Made by a program: the position numbers and the translations under genes
Shown here: piece after piece, positions 1 through 8,888 of the stretch
Numbering within the stretch: the first letter of the stretch is position 1
Layout of the letters: each line of letters opens with the position of its first letter
Source of the DNA: AV40 sp038230255
GTDB lineage: Bacteria; Verrucomicrobiota; Verrucomicrobiia; Chthoniobacterales; UBA10450
Length of the DNA stretch: 64,000 nucleotides
Assembly: GCA_038230255.1 (NCBI GenBank)
Contig: JBBRNP010000002.1
Span: 124,001 to 188,000, forward strand
Direction of reading: 5' to 3'
Notes under the pieces: model-generated
Database searches by the model: none
Told to the model about the DNA's origin: nothing
The model's input: only the letters and a program-made list of their open reading frames with translations

Positions 1-2
1 CC

Positions 3-272
3 CAGCCCGATTTCAAAAAGACGGGGCGGCTCGGCTGCAGCACGTGTTACGCAACTTTCACCGAAGCGTTGACCGCGTTATTGAAAGCAATGCACAAAGG
101 CACGGCGCATGTCGGCAAGGTGCCGCAACGCGCGCATCGCGTGGGAGAGCTGAGCGACAAAATGCGCAATCTGAACGAGAGCCTGCAAAAAGCCGTGGCG
201 GAAGAAAATTACGAATCGGCTGCGTCTTTGCGCGACCAAATTAAACAACTCGAAGGCGAACTGGCGGGATAG
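3..272 (+). CDS. mcsA: McsA, C-terminal part (UVR-motif activator of McsB)
   Basis: The reading frame enters from the left edge, so the 5' end is missing. The visible 89 residues contain a CSTC zinc-type CxxC pair near residue 14 and a C-terminal UVR motif (NYESAASLRDQIKQLE), the layout of the McsA C-terminus. McsA is a zinc-binding partner that activates the protein-arginine kinase McsB in the Clp stress-proteolysis system. It ends four bases before the mcsB start, and clpC follows, which is the order known from Firmicutes operons. CtsR, if present, would lie outside the window. Confidence 0.85.
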   Translation, partial: QPDFKKTGRLGCSTCYATFTEALTALLKAMHKGTAHVGKVPQRAHRVGELSDKMRNLNESLQKAVAEENYESAASLRDQIKQLEGELAG

Positions 273-276
273 CGCT

Positions 277-1398
277 GTGAAATTTGCGAATGTCATGTCG
301 AACGCCGGAGAATGGCTCCGTGGCGAGGGACCGCATCATCAAATCGTGGTCAGCAGCCGTGTCCGGCTCGCGCGCAATTTGCGCAATCGCGCTTTCCCAG
401 GTTGGGCGAAGAAAGCCGAGCGCACCGCGATTCTGGAGCTGATCAAACCGCACGTCGAACAACTTCCGGAAATGCAGGATTCGTTTTCAGAATTGCTGCA
501 GGACCTATCCGCGCTGGAGAAACAGGTGTTGGTCGAGCGACATCTGATCAGTCGCGAGCACGCGGCCAAGAGCGCAGGCAGCGCCGTGATCATGAATCGC
601 CGGCAAACACTCAGCATCATGATCAACGAGGAAGATCATCTCCGAATGCAATCGATGCGCTCTGGTTTGCAATTGAAACAAGCTTTCAAACTTCTCGACA
701 AGGTCGACAGCGCGCTGGAGAACGAGCTCGAATTCGCCTACGATCAACGTCTTGGTTATTTGACCGCGTGCCCGACAAATGTCGGCACCGGCATGCGCGC
801 GTCCGCGATGCTCCATTTGCCTGGCCTGGTCCTGAGTGAGCTGATCAATCAAGTGGTTCAAGCGGTAAGCAAGATCGGTCTGGCGGTGCGCGGTCTTTAT
901 GGCGAAGGCACCGAAGCGATGGGAAATCTTTTCCAAATTTCCAACCAGACCACGCTCGGCGAAAAAGAAGACGAGATCATCGCCCGGCTTACCAAAGTGA
1001 TCGAGACGATCATCGATAAGGAACACGACGCGCGTCAGGTCTTGATTCAAAAGAAGTCGAACACGCTCTGGGACCAGATCGGTCGCGCGTATGGCGTTTT
1101 GACTTACGCGCACGCCATGAGTTCGAAAGAGGCCCTGAATTTGCTGTCCATCATAAAACTCGGGATCGATCTCAACGTTTTTCCGGAAGAGAAGCGGCTG
1201 CCGATCGATGAATTGTTCATGGACACGCAGCCGGCGCATCTCCAAAACAGCTCTCAGCAAAAGCTCAACGCTGAGGAGCGCGACCATCTTCGCGCCCAGA
1301 TTATCCGGGCGCGTTTGAAAGTGCTCCCTAAACCTGATATCAGTAAGCTGGCAAAGGATTCCGGCAACGGCTCGAGTCCGGCGTCATCAGAACGATGA
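277..1398 (+). CDS. mcsB: Protein arginine kinase McsB
   Basis: 373 residues, GTG start. Related to phosphagen kinases: the ATP-binding SSRVRLARNLR segment lies near residue 27, and the catalytic loop CPTNVGTGMRASAMLHLP near residue 165 contains the family cysteine. McsB phosphorylates arginines on misfolded proteins or repressors and so marks them for ClpC-ClpP. The gene follows mcsA by four bases and its stop codon overlaps the clpC start (ATGA), suggesting translational coupling. Length is close to the usual 350-365 residues. Confidence 0.93.
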   Translation: MKFANVMSNAGEWLRGEGPHHQIVVSSRVRLARNLRNRAFPGWAKKAERTAILELIKPHVEQLPEMQDSFSELLQDLSALEKQVLVERHLISREHAAKSAGSAVIMNRRQTLSIMINEEDHLRMQSMRSGLQLKQAFKLLDKVDSALENELEFAYDQRLGYLTACPTNVGTGMRASAMLHLPGLVLSELINQVVQAVSKIGLAVRGLYGEGTEAMGNLFQISNQTTLGEKEDEIIARLTKVIETIIDKEHDARQVLIQKKSNTLWDQIGRAYGVLTYAHAMSSKEALNLLSIIKLGIDLNVFPEEKRLPIDELFMDTQPAHLQNSSQQKLNAEERDHLRAQIIRARLKVLPKPDISKLAKDSGNGSSPASSER

Positions 1399-3866
1399 AC
1401 AATTTTACTCCTCGCGCCCAACAGGTCCTGCAGCTCGCTCGCAAAGAAGCCGATCGATTTAATCACAATTACGTCGGCACCGAGCATCTGTTGCTCGGAC
1501 TGATCAAGCTCGGCCAGGGTGTCGCGGTCAACGTTCTCCAAAAAATGGGACTCGATCTCGAGACCGTGCGCATGGAAGTCGAGAAACAAGTCGGTTCCGG
1601 TCCGGAAACGAAAATTGTCGGCAACATTCCTTATACGCCGCGGGTGAAGAAAGTTTTAGCGCTCGCCGGTAAGGAAGCGAAGGCGCTCAATCATTCCTAC
1701 GTCGGCACCGAACACATTTTGCTCGGCCTGCTCCGGGAAGGCGAAGGCGTCGCCGCGCGCGTGCTCAAGAGCCTGGAGATCGACATCGAACGCACCCGTA
1801 ACGAAATTCTGAAAGAGCTGGATCCAAACTTCACGCCGTCGGAGGCTGAAGAAGGTGGCGAGCCGACTTCAAAGAAGGATGTCAAAACTCCCGCGCTGCG
1901 CGCGTTCGGCCGCGACCTGACCGAGCTGGCCAAGAAAAGCGAGCTCGATCCGGTCATTGGGCGCCACAACGAAATCGAGCGCGTGATTCAAGTGCTCTGC
2001 CGGCGCACAAAAAATAATCCGGTGCTGATCGGCGAAGCTGGCGTCGGCAAAACTGCGATCGCGGAAGGTCTGGCCCAGGAAATTGCGAGCGGCAATGTGC
2101 CCGAGCTATTGCGCGACAAGCGCGTCGTCACGCTCGATCTCGCATTGATGGTCGCGGGTACTAAATACCGCGGTCAATTCGAAGAGCGCATCAAGGCGGT
2201 GATGGATGAGATCCGTCGCTCCAAAAACGTCATTCTTTTCATCGACGAGCTGCACACGATTGTGGGCGCCGGTTCGGCCGAGGGCGCAATGGACGCATCG
2301 AACATCATCAAACCCGCACTCAGTCGCGGCGAATTGCAATGCGTCGGCGCGACGACGATGAACGAATATCGCAAATACATCGAGAAGGACGCTGCGCTCG
2401 AGCGCCGTTTCCAAACCGTGAAGGTCGATGCCCCGACCGTGGAAGAAGCGATTGAGATTTTGAAAGGACTTCGTCCGAAGTACGAGGCACACCACAAGGC
2501 TAAATTGACCGACGAAGCGCTCGAGACCGCGGTAAGATTTTCCGAGCGTTACATTAGCGGCCGTTTTCTGCCGGACAAAGCGATCGACGTCATGGACGAG
2601 GCCGGGGCACGCGCGCGGATCAACTCCATGACGCGACCACCGGACGTGAAGGAAATCGAGAAGGACATCGAACAAATCCGATTGCAAAAAGAGGCCGCGA
2701 TCAAGGCGCAGGATTTCGAAAAAGCCGCCGCGCTTCGGGACAAGGAAAAGCAGACCAAGGAAAAACTCGATTCCATTCTAGCGAAATGGCGCCAGGAACG
2801 CGAAGAAAAGGAAGTGCTCGTCACCGCCGACGACATGATGCACATCATTTCGAAAGTAACCGGCGTTCCGCTCCAGCGAATGGAGCAGGCCGAGACCGAG
2901 AAGCTCCTCAAAATGGAAGAGGAGTTAAAAGCCAAAGTGATTGGCCAGGACGAAGCCGTCATCGCGGTTTCGAAAGCGTTGCGTCGCAGCCGGGCCGACC
3001 TAAAAGATCCGCGCCGTCCAATCGGCTCGTTTATTTTCCTGGGACCGACCGGTGTGGGCAAAACGTTCCTCGCCCAGAAGCTCGCCGAATTCATGTTTGG
3101 CGATCGCGACGCGCTGATTCAGATCGACATGTCGGAGTACATGGAAAAATTTACCGCCTCGCGTTTGATCGGTTCGCCTCCGGGTTATGTGGGCTACGAG
3201 GAAGGCGGCCAGCTTTCTGAAGCCGTTCGCCGCCGGCCGTATTCAGTGGTGCTCTTCGATGAAATCGAGAAAGCGCATCCCGACGTGATGCATTTGCTCC
3301 TGCAAATTCTCGAAGAAGGCAAGATCACGGATTCGTTAGGCCGAAAGATCGATTTCCGGAACACGATCATCATCATGACGTCGAACGTGGGGGCCGAGCT
3401 GCTCAAGAAACAGACCACGATGGGTTTCGGTGCGCCGCGTGAAGGACACGATTACGATTCGATGCGGGAAAAAATCCTCGAGGAAACCAAGCGCGTCTTT
3501 AAACCGGAGTTTCTCAATCGACTCGACGAGATCACCGTTTTCCACTCGCTCGAGAAATCGCACCTCTTGAAGATTGTCGATCTTGAGGTGGAAAAAGTGA
3601 AGATCCGCCTCAGAGCCAAGGAAGTGGAGATCATTCTCGACAACCTGGCGCACGAGTTTGTGATCGAGAAGGGTTACGATCCGAATTATGGCGCCCGACC
3701 GATGCGGCGCGCGGTAGAGCGTTATCTCGAAGATCCGCTTGCGGAAGAAATTCTGCGCGGCAACATCAAAGCCGGAGCCAAGGTTCCTGTCACCGCAAAG
3801 GATGGAAAGCTCGTTTTCGAAACGGACGTGACGAAAAAGAAACTGGCGGAGCCGATCGCTGACTAG
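1395..3866 (+). CDS. clpC: ATP-dependent Clp protease ATPase subunit ClpC
   Basis: 823 residues. Two N-terminal Clp repeats (residues 1-140; YVGTEHLLLGL and YVGTEHILLGL) are followed by AAA+ domain 1 with Walker A GEAGVGKT at 213-220, a middle domain with a UVR-type helix (DFEKAAALRDKEK), and AAA+ domain 2 with Walker A GPTGVGKT near 550. It is the unfoldase that feeds ClpP and recognises arginine-phosphorylated or adaptor-delivered substrates. It is the last gene of the mcsA-mcsB-clpC unit. A clpS adaptor gene lies elsewhere in the window at 42.6 kb. Confidence 0.96.
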   Translation: MNNFTPRAQQVLQLARKEADRFNHNYVGTEHLLLGLIKLGQGVAVNVLQKMGLDLETVRMEVEKQVGSGPETKIVGNIPYTPRVKKVLALAGKEAKALNHSYVGTEHILLGLLREGEGVAARVLKSLEIDIERTRNEILKELDPNFTPSEAEEGGEPTSKKDVKTPALRAFGRDLTELAKKSELDPVIGRHNEIERVIQVLCRRTKNNPVLIGEAGVGKTAIAEGLAQEIASGNVPELLRDKRVVTLDLALMVAGTKYRGQFEERIKAVMDEIRRSKNVILFIDELHTIVGAGSAEGAMDASNIIKPALSRGELQCVGATTMNEYRKYIEKDAALERRFQTVKVDAPTVEEAIEILKGLRPKYEAHHKAKLTDEALETAVRFSERYISGRFLPDKAIDVMDEAGARARINSMTRPPDVKEIEKDIEQIRLQKEAAIKAQDFEKAAALRDKEKQTKEKLDSILAKWRQEREEKEVLVTADDMMHIISKVTGVPLQRMEQAETEKLLKMEEELKAKVIGQDEAVIAVSKALRRSRADLKDPRRPIGSFIFLGPTGVGKTFLAQKLAEFMFGDRDALIQIDMSEYMEKFTASRLIGSPPGYVGYEEGGQLSEAVRRRPYSVVLFDEIEKAHPDVMHLLLQILEEGKITDSLGRKIDFRNTIIIMTSNVGAELLKKQTTMGFGAPREGHDYDSMREKILEETKRVFKPEFLNRLDEITVFHSLEKSHLLKIVDLEVEKVKIRLRAKEVEIILDNLAHEFVIEKGYDPNYGARPMRRAVERYLEDPLAEEILRGNIKAGAKVPVTAKDGKLVFETDVTKKKLAEPIAD

Positions 3867-3899
3867 AACGTCGCGAGCTGCCGGTTCGTCGTCTAACTG

Positions 3900-5699
3900 A
3901 TGTCGTCCCGGAATTGGTTGTTTGGACTAATCCTGGTCGTTGCGACCACGCTGGCATATCAGCCAGCCTGGAACGGAAAACCGATCTGGGATGATGACAT
4001 TCACATCACATCTGCCGAGCTGAGTTCATTGCACGGGCTCGGTCGGATTTGGACCGATCCCGCCGCTGCTCCGCAATACTATCCGCTTCTTCACACGGCT
4101 TTTTGGATCGGACATAAACTTTGGGGGACGTGGCCGCTGCCTTACCATCTGCTCAACATTGCGCTGCATGCGCTCACAGCCCTGCTCCTGTGGCGAATTC
4201 TTGAGCGGTTGCAACTTCCAGGCGCCTGGCTCGCGGCCGGGATCTTCGCGCTGCACCCAGTTCTGGTTGAATCCGTCGCCTGGATTTCGGAACTCAAGAA
4301 TACTTTATCAGGAGCGTTGGGTGCGGGTGCCGCGCTGCTCTATCTGAAATACGATCAGGACCGAAAGCGCAGCAGTTACATCATTGCGCTCGCGCTCTTC
4401 ATTGCCGGCCTGATGACGAAAACCGTCATCGTCACTTTACCGGCTGTGCTGTTGGTCATTTTCTGGTGGAAACGCGGCACCTTGAGTTGGAAGCGAGACA
4501 TTGCTCCGCTCATTCCTTTTTTCGTGGTCGGACTCGCAGCCGGACTGGTCACGATCTGGGCGGAACAAAAATTTTCGATCGAGCGTGGTGAGAGGTTCGA
4601 TTTTTCGTTGCTCGAGCGATTTCTGATCGCGGGGCGTTTGTTCTGGTTTTATCTGGGCGAGCTGTTGTGGCCGCGCGATCTGATGCTGATCTATCCGGCA
4701 TGGAACATCAGTCAGGCTTTCTGGTGGCAATATCTTTTTCCCGTTGCCGCGCTGATGTTGTTTCTCGGGTTATGGATTCTCCGCAAGAAGGCGCGGGGCC
4801 CGCTGGCCGCAGCCATCTGCTTTCTGCTCATGCTCTTCCCAGTGCTCGGTTTCTTCAATCTCTCCTACTTCATGTCGGCAGTGGGAGCAGACCATCACAC
4901 GGCAATATTTCGGGCCGATCACTTCCAATATCTGGCCACGATCGCAATCATTGCGCCCATTTCCTACGGCGCGGCCTGGTTGGCTGGGCAGATGAAGGCA
5001 AGTATGCGTCCGGTTGTTTACCTGGGTTCTGTCGCGTTACTGCTCTTGCTCGCGAGCCTGACCTGGGTGCAGAGCGCGATTTACCGCGATGCGGAAACTT
5101 GTTTTCGCGCGGTGATAGCGAAGAACCCGAATTCAGCGACTGCTCGAAGCAACCTCGGCAGCGCGCTGCTCAATAAAGGCTCGGTCGATGAAGCAATCGC
5201 TCAATTGAAGCGTTCGGTCGAAATTGATCCTGATTATCAATTTGGCCACTACAATCTTGCCGCTGCTCTAGTCCAGAAAGGCGAACCAGACGAAGCGATC
5301 CCGCATTTGTGGACCGTTCTGAAGGCGAATCCCAATCATTCAAAGGCTTATTACACTCTCGGGAACGCGCTTTCGAAGAAAGGCCAGACCGACGAAGCCG
5401 TTAATTCTTACAAACGCACTCTTCAACTTGAGCCGGATTTTCCCGAGGCCCACACCAATCTTGCCAATCTTTTGCTCGAGAAGGGCGAAATCGACGAAGC
5501 AGTGATGCATTATCGAGCGGCTCTGAAACTTCAACCGGAGGCCGCCGGCGCGCATTACAACCTCGCCGTGGCTCTAGTGCGCAAAGGTGAATCGGATTCG
5601 GCGATCGAGGAACTGCGCGTCGCGTTGCGAATTGATCCGGCATATCCGGACGCGGAACCACTTCTTCGCGATCTGCTCGCGCGAAAATCGCGGCCTTGA
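3900..5699 (+). CDS. Polytopic membrane protein with C-terminal TPR repeats (TMTC-like)
   Basis: 599 residues. Residues 1 to about 390 are hydrophobic, with roughly ten membrane segments. They contain the loop LHPVLVESVAWISELKNTLS, typical of the membrane half of TMTC-type O-mannosyltransferase-like proteins. From about residue 400 there are at least five consecutive TPR units (ALxxKGxxDEAI pattern). Such proteins may glycosylate or assemble envelope proteins. The substrate is not visible, and enzymatic activity is an inference from the fold. It starts 33 bases after clpC in the same direction but is unlikely to be functionally tied to it. Confidence 0.7.
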   Translation: MSSRNWLFGLILVVATTLAYQPAWNGKPIWDDDIHITSAELSSLHGLGRIWTDPAAAPQYYPLLHTAFWIGHKLWGTWPLPYHLLNIALHALTALLLWRILERLQLPGAWLAAGIFALHPVLVESVAWISELKNTLSGALGAGAALLYLKYDQDRKRSSYIIALALFIAGLMTKTVIVTLPAVLLVIFWWKRGTLSWKRDIAPLIPFFVVGLAAGLVTIWAEQKFSIERGERFDFSLLERFLIAGRLFWFYLGELLWPRDLMLIYPAWNISQAFWWQYLFPVAALMLFLGLWILRKKARGPLAAAICFLLMLFPVLGFFNLSYFMSAVGADHHTAIFRADHFQYLATIAIIAPISYGAAWLAGQMKASMRPVVYLGSVALLLLLASLTWVQSAIYRDAETCFRAVIAKNPNSATARSNLGSALLNKGSVDEAIAQLKRSVEIDPDYQFGHYNLAAALVQKGEPDEAIPHLWTVLKANPNHSKAYYTLGNALSKKGQTDEAVNSYKRTLQLEPDFPEAHTNLANLLLEKGEIDEAVMHYRAALKLQPEAAGAHYNLAVALVRKGESDSAIEELRVALRIDPAYPDAEPLLRDLLARKSRP

Positions 5700-5704
5700 T
5701 TCAG

Positions 5705-6613
5705 TCACGCGCGCGGATGCGCTTCGGCGTAAGCTTTCTTCAACCGCTCGACCGTTACGTGCGTGTAAATTTGCGTTGTCGAAAGGCTGGCGTGACCGAG
5801 CAATGCCTGCACGCTGCGCAGGTCCGCGCCACGATCGAGCATGTGAGTAGCAAAACTGTGGCGAAGTTTGTGTGGGCTGATCGAAATCGGAATCGACGTG
5901 TGCCGTAAATAACGTTTCAAGATTAACCAGATCGAGCGCGGCGAAATTCGCGTCCGCGATTTACTAATGAAGAGCGCTCCGGAGTGCACGTTCGCGGCAG
6001 ACCGATATTTCTGAACTGCTTCCAGCGCAGGCGCGCCAATTGGGCAAACACGTTCTTTCCGGCCTTTTCCAAAAACGCGCGCCGACTCGGTGTAAAGATC
6101 GACATCTTCCACGTCGAGCGCGGCCAGTTCACTCAAACGCAATCCGCTGCTGTAAAACAGCTCCATTACCGCGACATCTCGCAGCGGCATCCACCCCGGG
6201 GCTGCGCGTTGCTTCGCCACCTGCAAGGGCGCGCCGAGAAGCTCGTCGATTTGCTGTCGAGTCAATACCAAGGGCAATTTCTTTTCGACCTTGGGGAGTT
6301 GCAGTTGCCGCACCGGATCAAACCGAAGTTTCTTTCGGTCGGCCAGAAATTTGTAAAACGCGCGCAACGCCGAGAACTGCAAGCGCACATAAGAACGCGC
6401 CTGAGCGCGCTTCATGATCGCGAAGAGATAATCGCGAAAATCGTCCGCCGTGCATTTCTTCCACGGCTTTTGGTTTTGACTGTGGAACGCGCCGAGGGCG
6501 TGCCGATAAGCCTTCAGGGTTCGGGGCGACGCGTTTCGTTCAATTGCCAGATAACGCAAAAACTCTTCGGCCAAGCTATCTTTTTTTCCCGCTGTGGTTT
6601 GGCCTTTTGTCAT
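5705..6613 (-). CDS. xerC: Tyrosine recombinase XerC/XerD
   Basis: 302 residues, the length of chromosome-dimer-resolving Xer proteins. An N-terminal SAM-like DNA-binding domain (LAIERNASPRTLKAYRHAL) precedes the catalytic domain with Arg in SSGLRLSELAAL, Lys in GKGRKERV, the HKLRH box, GHASL and the nucleophile Tyr in TQIYTH. No phage genes lie next to it, so a housekeeping dif recombinase is likelier than an integrase. XerC versus XerD cannot be decided here. Its ATG lies in the last bases of a 77-bp palindromic repeat (6609-6685). Confidence 0.88.
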   Translation of the reverse strand: MTKGQTTAGKKDSLAEEFLRYLAIERNASPRTLKAYRHALGAFHSQNQKPWKKCTADDFRDYLFAIMKRAQARSYVRLQFSALRAFYKFLADRKKLRFDPVRQLQLPKVEKKLPLVLTRQQIDELLGAPLQVAKQRAAPGWMPLRDVAVMELFYSSGLRLSELAALDVEDVDLYTESARVFGKGRKERVCPIGAPALEAVQKYRSAANVHSGALFISKSRTRISPRSIWLILKRYLRHTSIPISISPHKLRHSFATHMLDRGADLRSVQALLGHASLSTTQIYTHVTVERLKKAYAEAHPRA

Positions 6614-6685
6614 GTCGACCGAAGTGGAGACATCTCTAGATATTTCTGAGGTATCGACAGATTCCTCGACTTCGCTCGGAATGAC
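6609..6685. repeat. 77-bp imperfect palindromic intergenic repeat, copy 1
   Basis: Read on the minus strand it begins GTCATTCCGAGCGAAGTCGA, contains CAGAAATATCTAGAGATGTC, and ends TCGACATGAC. A second copy of the same 77-bp length and opposite orientation lies at 36023-36099, differing at roughly 15 positions by eye. The ends are near-inverted, as in MITE- or REP-like elements. It fills the gap between xerC and the next gene, and its terminal ATGAC contains the xerC start codon. Confidence 0.85.
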
Positions 6686-6690
6686 ACCGG

Positions 6691-7188
6691 TTAAAATTGC
6701 GGCTCCGGTTTCTCGATCATGTAGCGGGTCTGGGCCGCGTCAGCCCGGCCGCTCATCTGGGTTTTGAAAATCGGCGGCGGATTGGTTGAGATCACTTCGA
6801 AATCCTTCAGGATAAATTCCGGATAGACTCGATTGCTCGCCGGCTCGTAAACCTTGTCGCCGCTGAAGCTGCCGTACAGCTTGTATTCGTAATTGTTGTC
6901 CGAGCCGAACTTCAGGGTCGCGCGGTCGGGCGCGAGTTTTTGTTTTTCGTTCAACATGACGAGCTGCGCCGTGCTCCAGGGCTGGTTCGGGCGCCGCACG
7001 TATCCCCAAAACTTGAAGTCCGGTTTGAAATACCGCCGGCCGATATAATAATCGCCCGCCGGCTCGGCCGCGATCCGTTGAGCCATGGAGACTTTGGCGT
7101 TTTGAATGCCGGTGGGCTCGGTTTGGCAGCCGGCTAGAAAAAGAAGCACGGCCGCGAAGAAAACCGGTTTTGCTCGCAAGATCGACAT
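6691..7188 (-). CDS. Predicted lipoprotein of unknown function
   Basis: 165 residues. It opens with a short basic n-region, a hydrophobic stretch and the lipobox FLAGC, so it should be lipidated and envelope-anchored. No domain was recognised. The rest is soluble and rich in Tyr, Lys and Pro (YYIGRRYF, VRRPNQPW). The ATG falls inside a copy of the genome-repeated AAGATCGACAT word (7178-7188), so the first codons are formed by that word. No obvious ribosome binding site was seen. Confidence 0.6.
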   Translation of the reverse strand: MSILRAKPVFFAAVLLFLAGCQTEPTGIQNAKVSMAQRIAAEPAGDYYIGRRYFKPDFKFWGYVRRPNQPWSTAQLVMLNEKQKLAPDRATLKFGSDNNYEYKLYGSFSGDKVYEPASNRVYPEFILKDFEVISTNPPPIFKTQMSGRADAAQTRYMIEKPEPQF

Positions 7189-7205
7189 CTTCCAGGATCG
7201 ACATC
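7178..7205. repeat. Tandem pair of the AAGATCGACAT word
   Basis: AAGATCGACATCT at 7178-7190 is followed after five bases by GATCGACATCT at 7195-7205. It lies across the start of the lipoprotein gene. This is one of at least 28 exact AAGATCGACA copies in the window; see the finding on this word. Confidence 0.8.
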
Positions 7206-7280
7206 TACTCAGCTCTGCGACTCGCGCAATCCCGTGTTTCTTTTTGCATCGAACTTGTGGCGCTCGTAATTTGAGGCCGG

Positions 7281-7544
7281 ATGCTGGAATTGGAAGTTTA
7301 CGCCGCAGGTCTCCGCGATCTGGACAAGATTCTGGAGCTGGATCATCAGCTCGCGGCCATCCCCGGCCTGCGCTACAAGGTCGATCGCAATCACAACCTG
7401 GTTTATCTCGAGCTCGACCAACCCACCATCACCTTTCGCGAAATCCGGGCGATCTTTCGCAAGCTCGCGCTCGATCCGCGATTCGTGGGCGCGATTCCGG
7501 CAGAGCTCCGGCCAAAAACAAAAACGCAGCCGCTAGGTGTGTGA
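7281..7544 (+). CDS. Small protein of unknown function
   Basis: 87 residues, soluble, mixed alpha/beta (LDKILELDHQLAAIPGLRYKV, then LVYLELDQPTITFREIRAIF). The alternation and size resemble a ferredoxin-like fold of the heavy-metal-associated type, but no CxxC is present and the family was not recognised. It starts with ATG 13 bases upstream of the mlaE-like gene and may be the first gene of that operon. An ORF of this quality is probably real. Confidence 0.55.
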   Translation: MLELEVYAAGLRDLDKILELDHQLAAIPGLRYKVDRNHNLVYLELDQPTITFREIRAIFRKLALDPRFVGAIPAELRPKTKTQPLGV

Positions 7545-7556
7545 AGATAACGGCAA

Positions 7557-8354
7557 ATGTTCGCTCGATTCTTTAACGCACTGGGACGATCGCTCATTCG
7601 GTTCGTTCAGTATTTGGGCGAAGTGGTGATGCTGGCGGGTGACACGTTCCGCTCGCTGTTTACTCATCGATTGCGCTGGAAATTATTTCTCAGCCAAATT
7701 GTCGAGATCGGATTGCTCTCGCAATTAGTGGTCGTCATCACGGGCGGATTCACCGGCGCGGTTTTTACCGCTCAGACCTATTTTCAATTTCACAAAATCG
7801 GAATGGGCTCGGCCGTGGGCGCGGTAGTGTCGGTCGCGATTCTCCGCGAATTGGGACCCGTCTTGACCGCGTTGATGGTGACAGGTCGCGTCGGGGCGGC
7901 GATGTCGGCCGAGATTGGCACCATGAAAGTTACCGAACAAATCGACGCGTTGCGCGCGCTTGCGGTGTATCCGACCGATTATCTGGTCGTGCCGCGCGCA
8001 CTCGCGATGATGGTCTCGATGCCGTTGCTCGTGGCCGAGTGCATCGCGGTTGGGATCGCGGTCGGCTACTTCGTCGCGATTTTTATGCTCGAAGTAAATG
8101 GGACCTATTACATGGCGAACATGGTGCGCTGGACCCGAAGTCGCGACATCATCATGGGCCTTTCAAAGGCATTTTGCTTCGGGATTCTGATCGTCTTCAT
8201 CAGTTGTCACAAAGGATTGACTGCGCGCGAAGGCGCGGTCGGTGTCGGCCGCGCCACGACCGAAGCGGTCGTTAACGCTTCGCTCGCCGTTCTGATCAGC
8301 AATTTCTTCCTGACCATGCTGCTCAACATCATTTACCCGGCGGGTTATCAATGA
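7557..8354 (+). CDS. mlaE: MlaE-family ABC transporter permease
   Basis: 265 residues, about five membrane segments. Contains the MlaE-family hallmarks ELGPVLTALMVTGRVGAAM and SAEIGTMKVTEQIDAL around residues 95-130. In known Mla/TGD systems this permease works with an MlaF-type ATPase and an MCE-domain protein to move phospholipids between membranes. Both partners lie downstream (8889 and 9691), separated by an inserted transposase-like gene whose ATG overlaps this stop codon. Confidence 0.9.
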   Translation: MFARFFNALGRSLIRFVQYLGEVVMLAGDTFRSLFTHRLRWKLFLSQIVEIGLLSQLVVVITGGFTGAVFTAQTYFQFHKIGMGSAVGAVVSVAILRELGPVLTALMVTGRVGAAMSAEIGTMKVTEQIDALRALAVYPTDYLVVPRALAMMVSMPLLVAECIAVGIAVGYFVAIFMLEVNGTYYMANMVRWTRSRDIIMGLSKAFCFGILIVFISCHKGLTAREGAVGVGRATTEAVVNASLAVLISNFFLTMLLNIIYPAGYQ

Positions 8355-8809
8355 GCCTCGGCCAACCCCCACGACTGGAACAAGTGTTTCAGAAATATGA
8401 TCCACCCGTCTATTTTGTGACGCTGTGCACGAAAGATCGGCGGCGTGCACTCGCAAATGCCACAGTTCATTCCGTCTTGATCGATTATGGGCGCGGTGGC
8501 CTCCCGGGTGGATTCGCCCTCGGTCGTTACGTGGTCATGCCTGACCACATTCATTTGTTCGTAGCGGGTGCCGACGACTTTGATTTGGGTGTTTGGGTGC
8601 GCGGGTTAAAACGTGTTGTAGCTGCCGCCGTCTCTGGCGGCAGGGGTGGACTTTGGCAGCGCGGATTCTTCGATCATCTTATCCGAAGCAGCGAGAGTTA
8701 TTCGGAAAAATGGGACTACGTTCTCGAAAATCCCGTCCGAGCCGGGCTGGTCTCGTCGGCTGATAAATGGCCGTTCCAAGGAGAGATTGTATCCATCGAC
8801 CACGCATGA
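8351..8809 (+). CDS. REP-associated tyrosine transposase (RAYT, TnpA_REP / Y1_Tnp)
   Basis: 152 residues. Contains VTLCTKDRR near the N-terminus, the histidine pair in MPDHIHLF (the metal-binding HUH-like motif), and a C-terminal SYSEKWDYVLENPVRAGL helix carrying the candidate nucleophile tyrosine. RAYTs process palindromic REP sequences. The ATG overlaps the mlaE stop (ATGA), placing it inside the lipid-transport operon. A 29-base REP arm (8615-8643) lies within its own coding sequence and encodes VVAAAVSGG between two conserved blocks; a perfect inverted copy follows the gene at 8842-8870. The frame is intact. Confidence 0.85.
   Translation: MSLGQPPRLEQVFQKYDPPVYFVTLCTKDRRRALANATVHSVLIDYGRGGLPGGFALGRYVVMPDHIHLFVAGADDFDLGVWVRGLKRVVAAAVSGGRGGLWQRGFFDHLIRSSESYSEKWDYVLENPVRAGLVSSADKWPFQGEIVSIDHA
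8615..8643 (+). repeat. REP arm inside the RAYT coding sequence
   Basis: GTTGTAGCTGCCGCCGTCTC followed by TGGCGGCAG. It is itself palindromic (CTGCCGCC...GGCGGCAG) and has a perfect 29-base inverted copy at 8842-8870. It is in frame with the transposase. Confidence 0.85.
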
Positions 8810-8841
8810 ACGATTCGCTTAGAAATTCAAACCAAAGAGTT

Positions 8842-8870
8842 CTGCCGCCAGAGACGGCGGCAGCTACAAC
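8842..8870 (-). repeat. REP arm downstream of the RAYT gene
   Basis: CTGCCGCCAGAGACGGCGGC followed by AGCTACAAC, exact reverse complement of 8615-8643. It lies between the transposase stop and the MlaF start, so it can form a hairpin in the operon mRNA. Confidence 0.85.
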
Positions 8871-8888
8871 GTTGGCGGCGGGTTACCA

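Noticed and set aside
505..1287. 260-codon minus-strand frame inside mcsB
   Set aside because: Shadow of the conserved McsB frame in high-GC DNA; no domain and the forward frame is unmistakable.
5705..6613. Phage integrase
   Set aside because: Length and motifs fit housekeeping XerC/D, and no phage genes or attachment repeats lie nearby.
5984..6649. 221-codon plus-strand frame over xerC
   Set aside because: Antisense of the Xer catalytic domain; no homology and includes the palindromic repeat.
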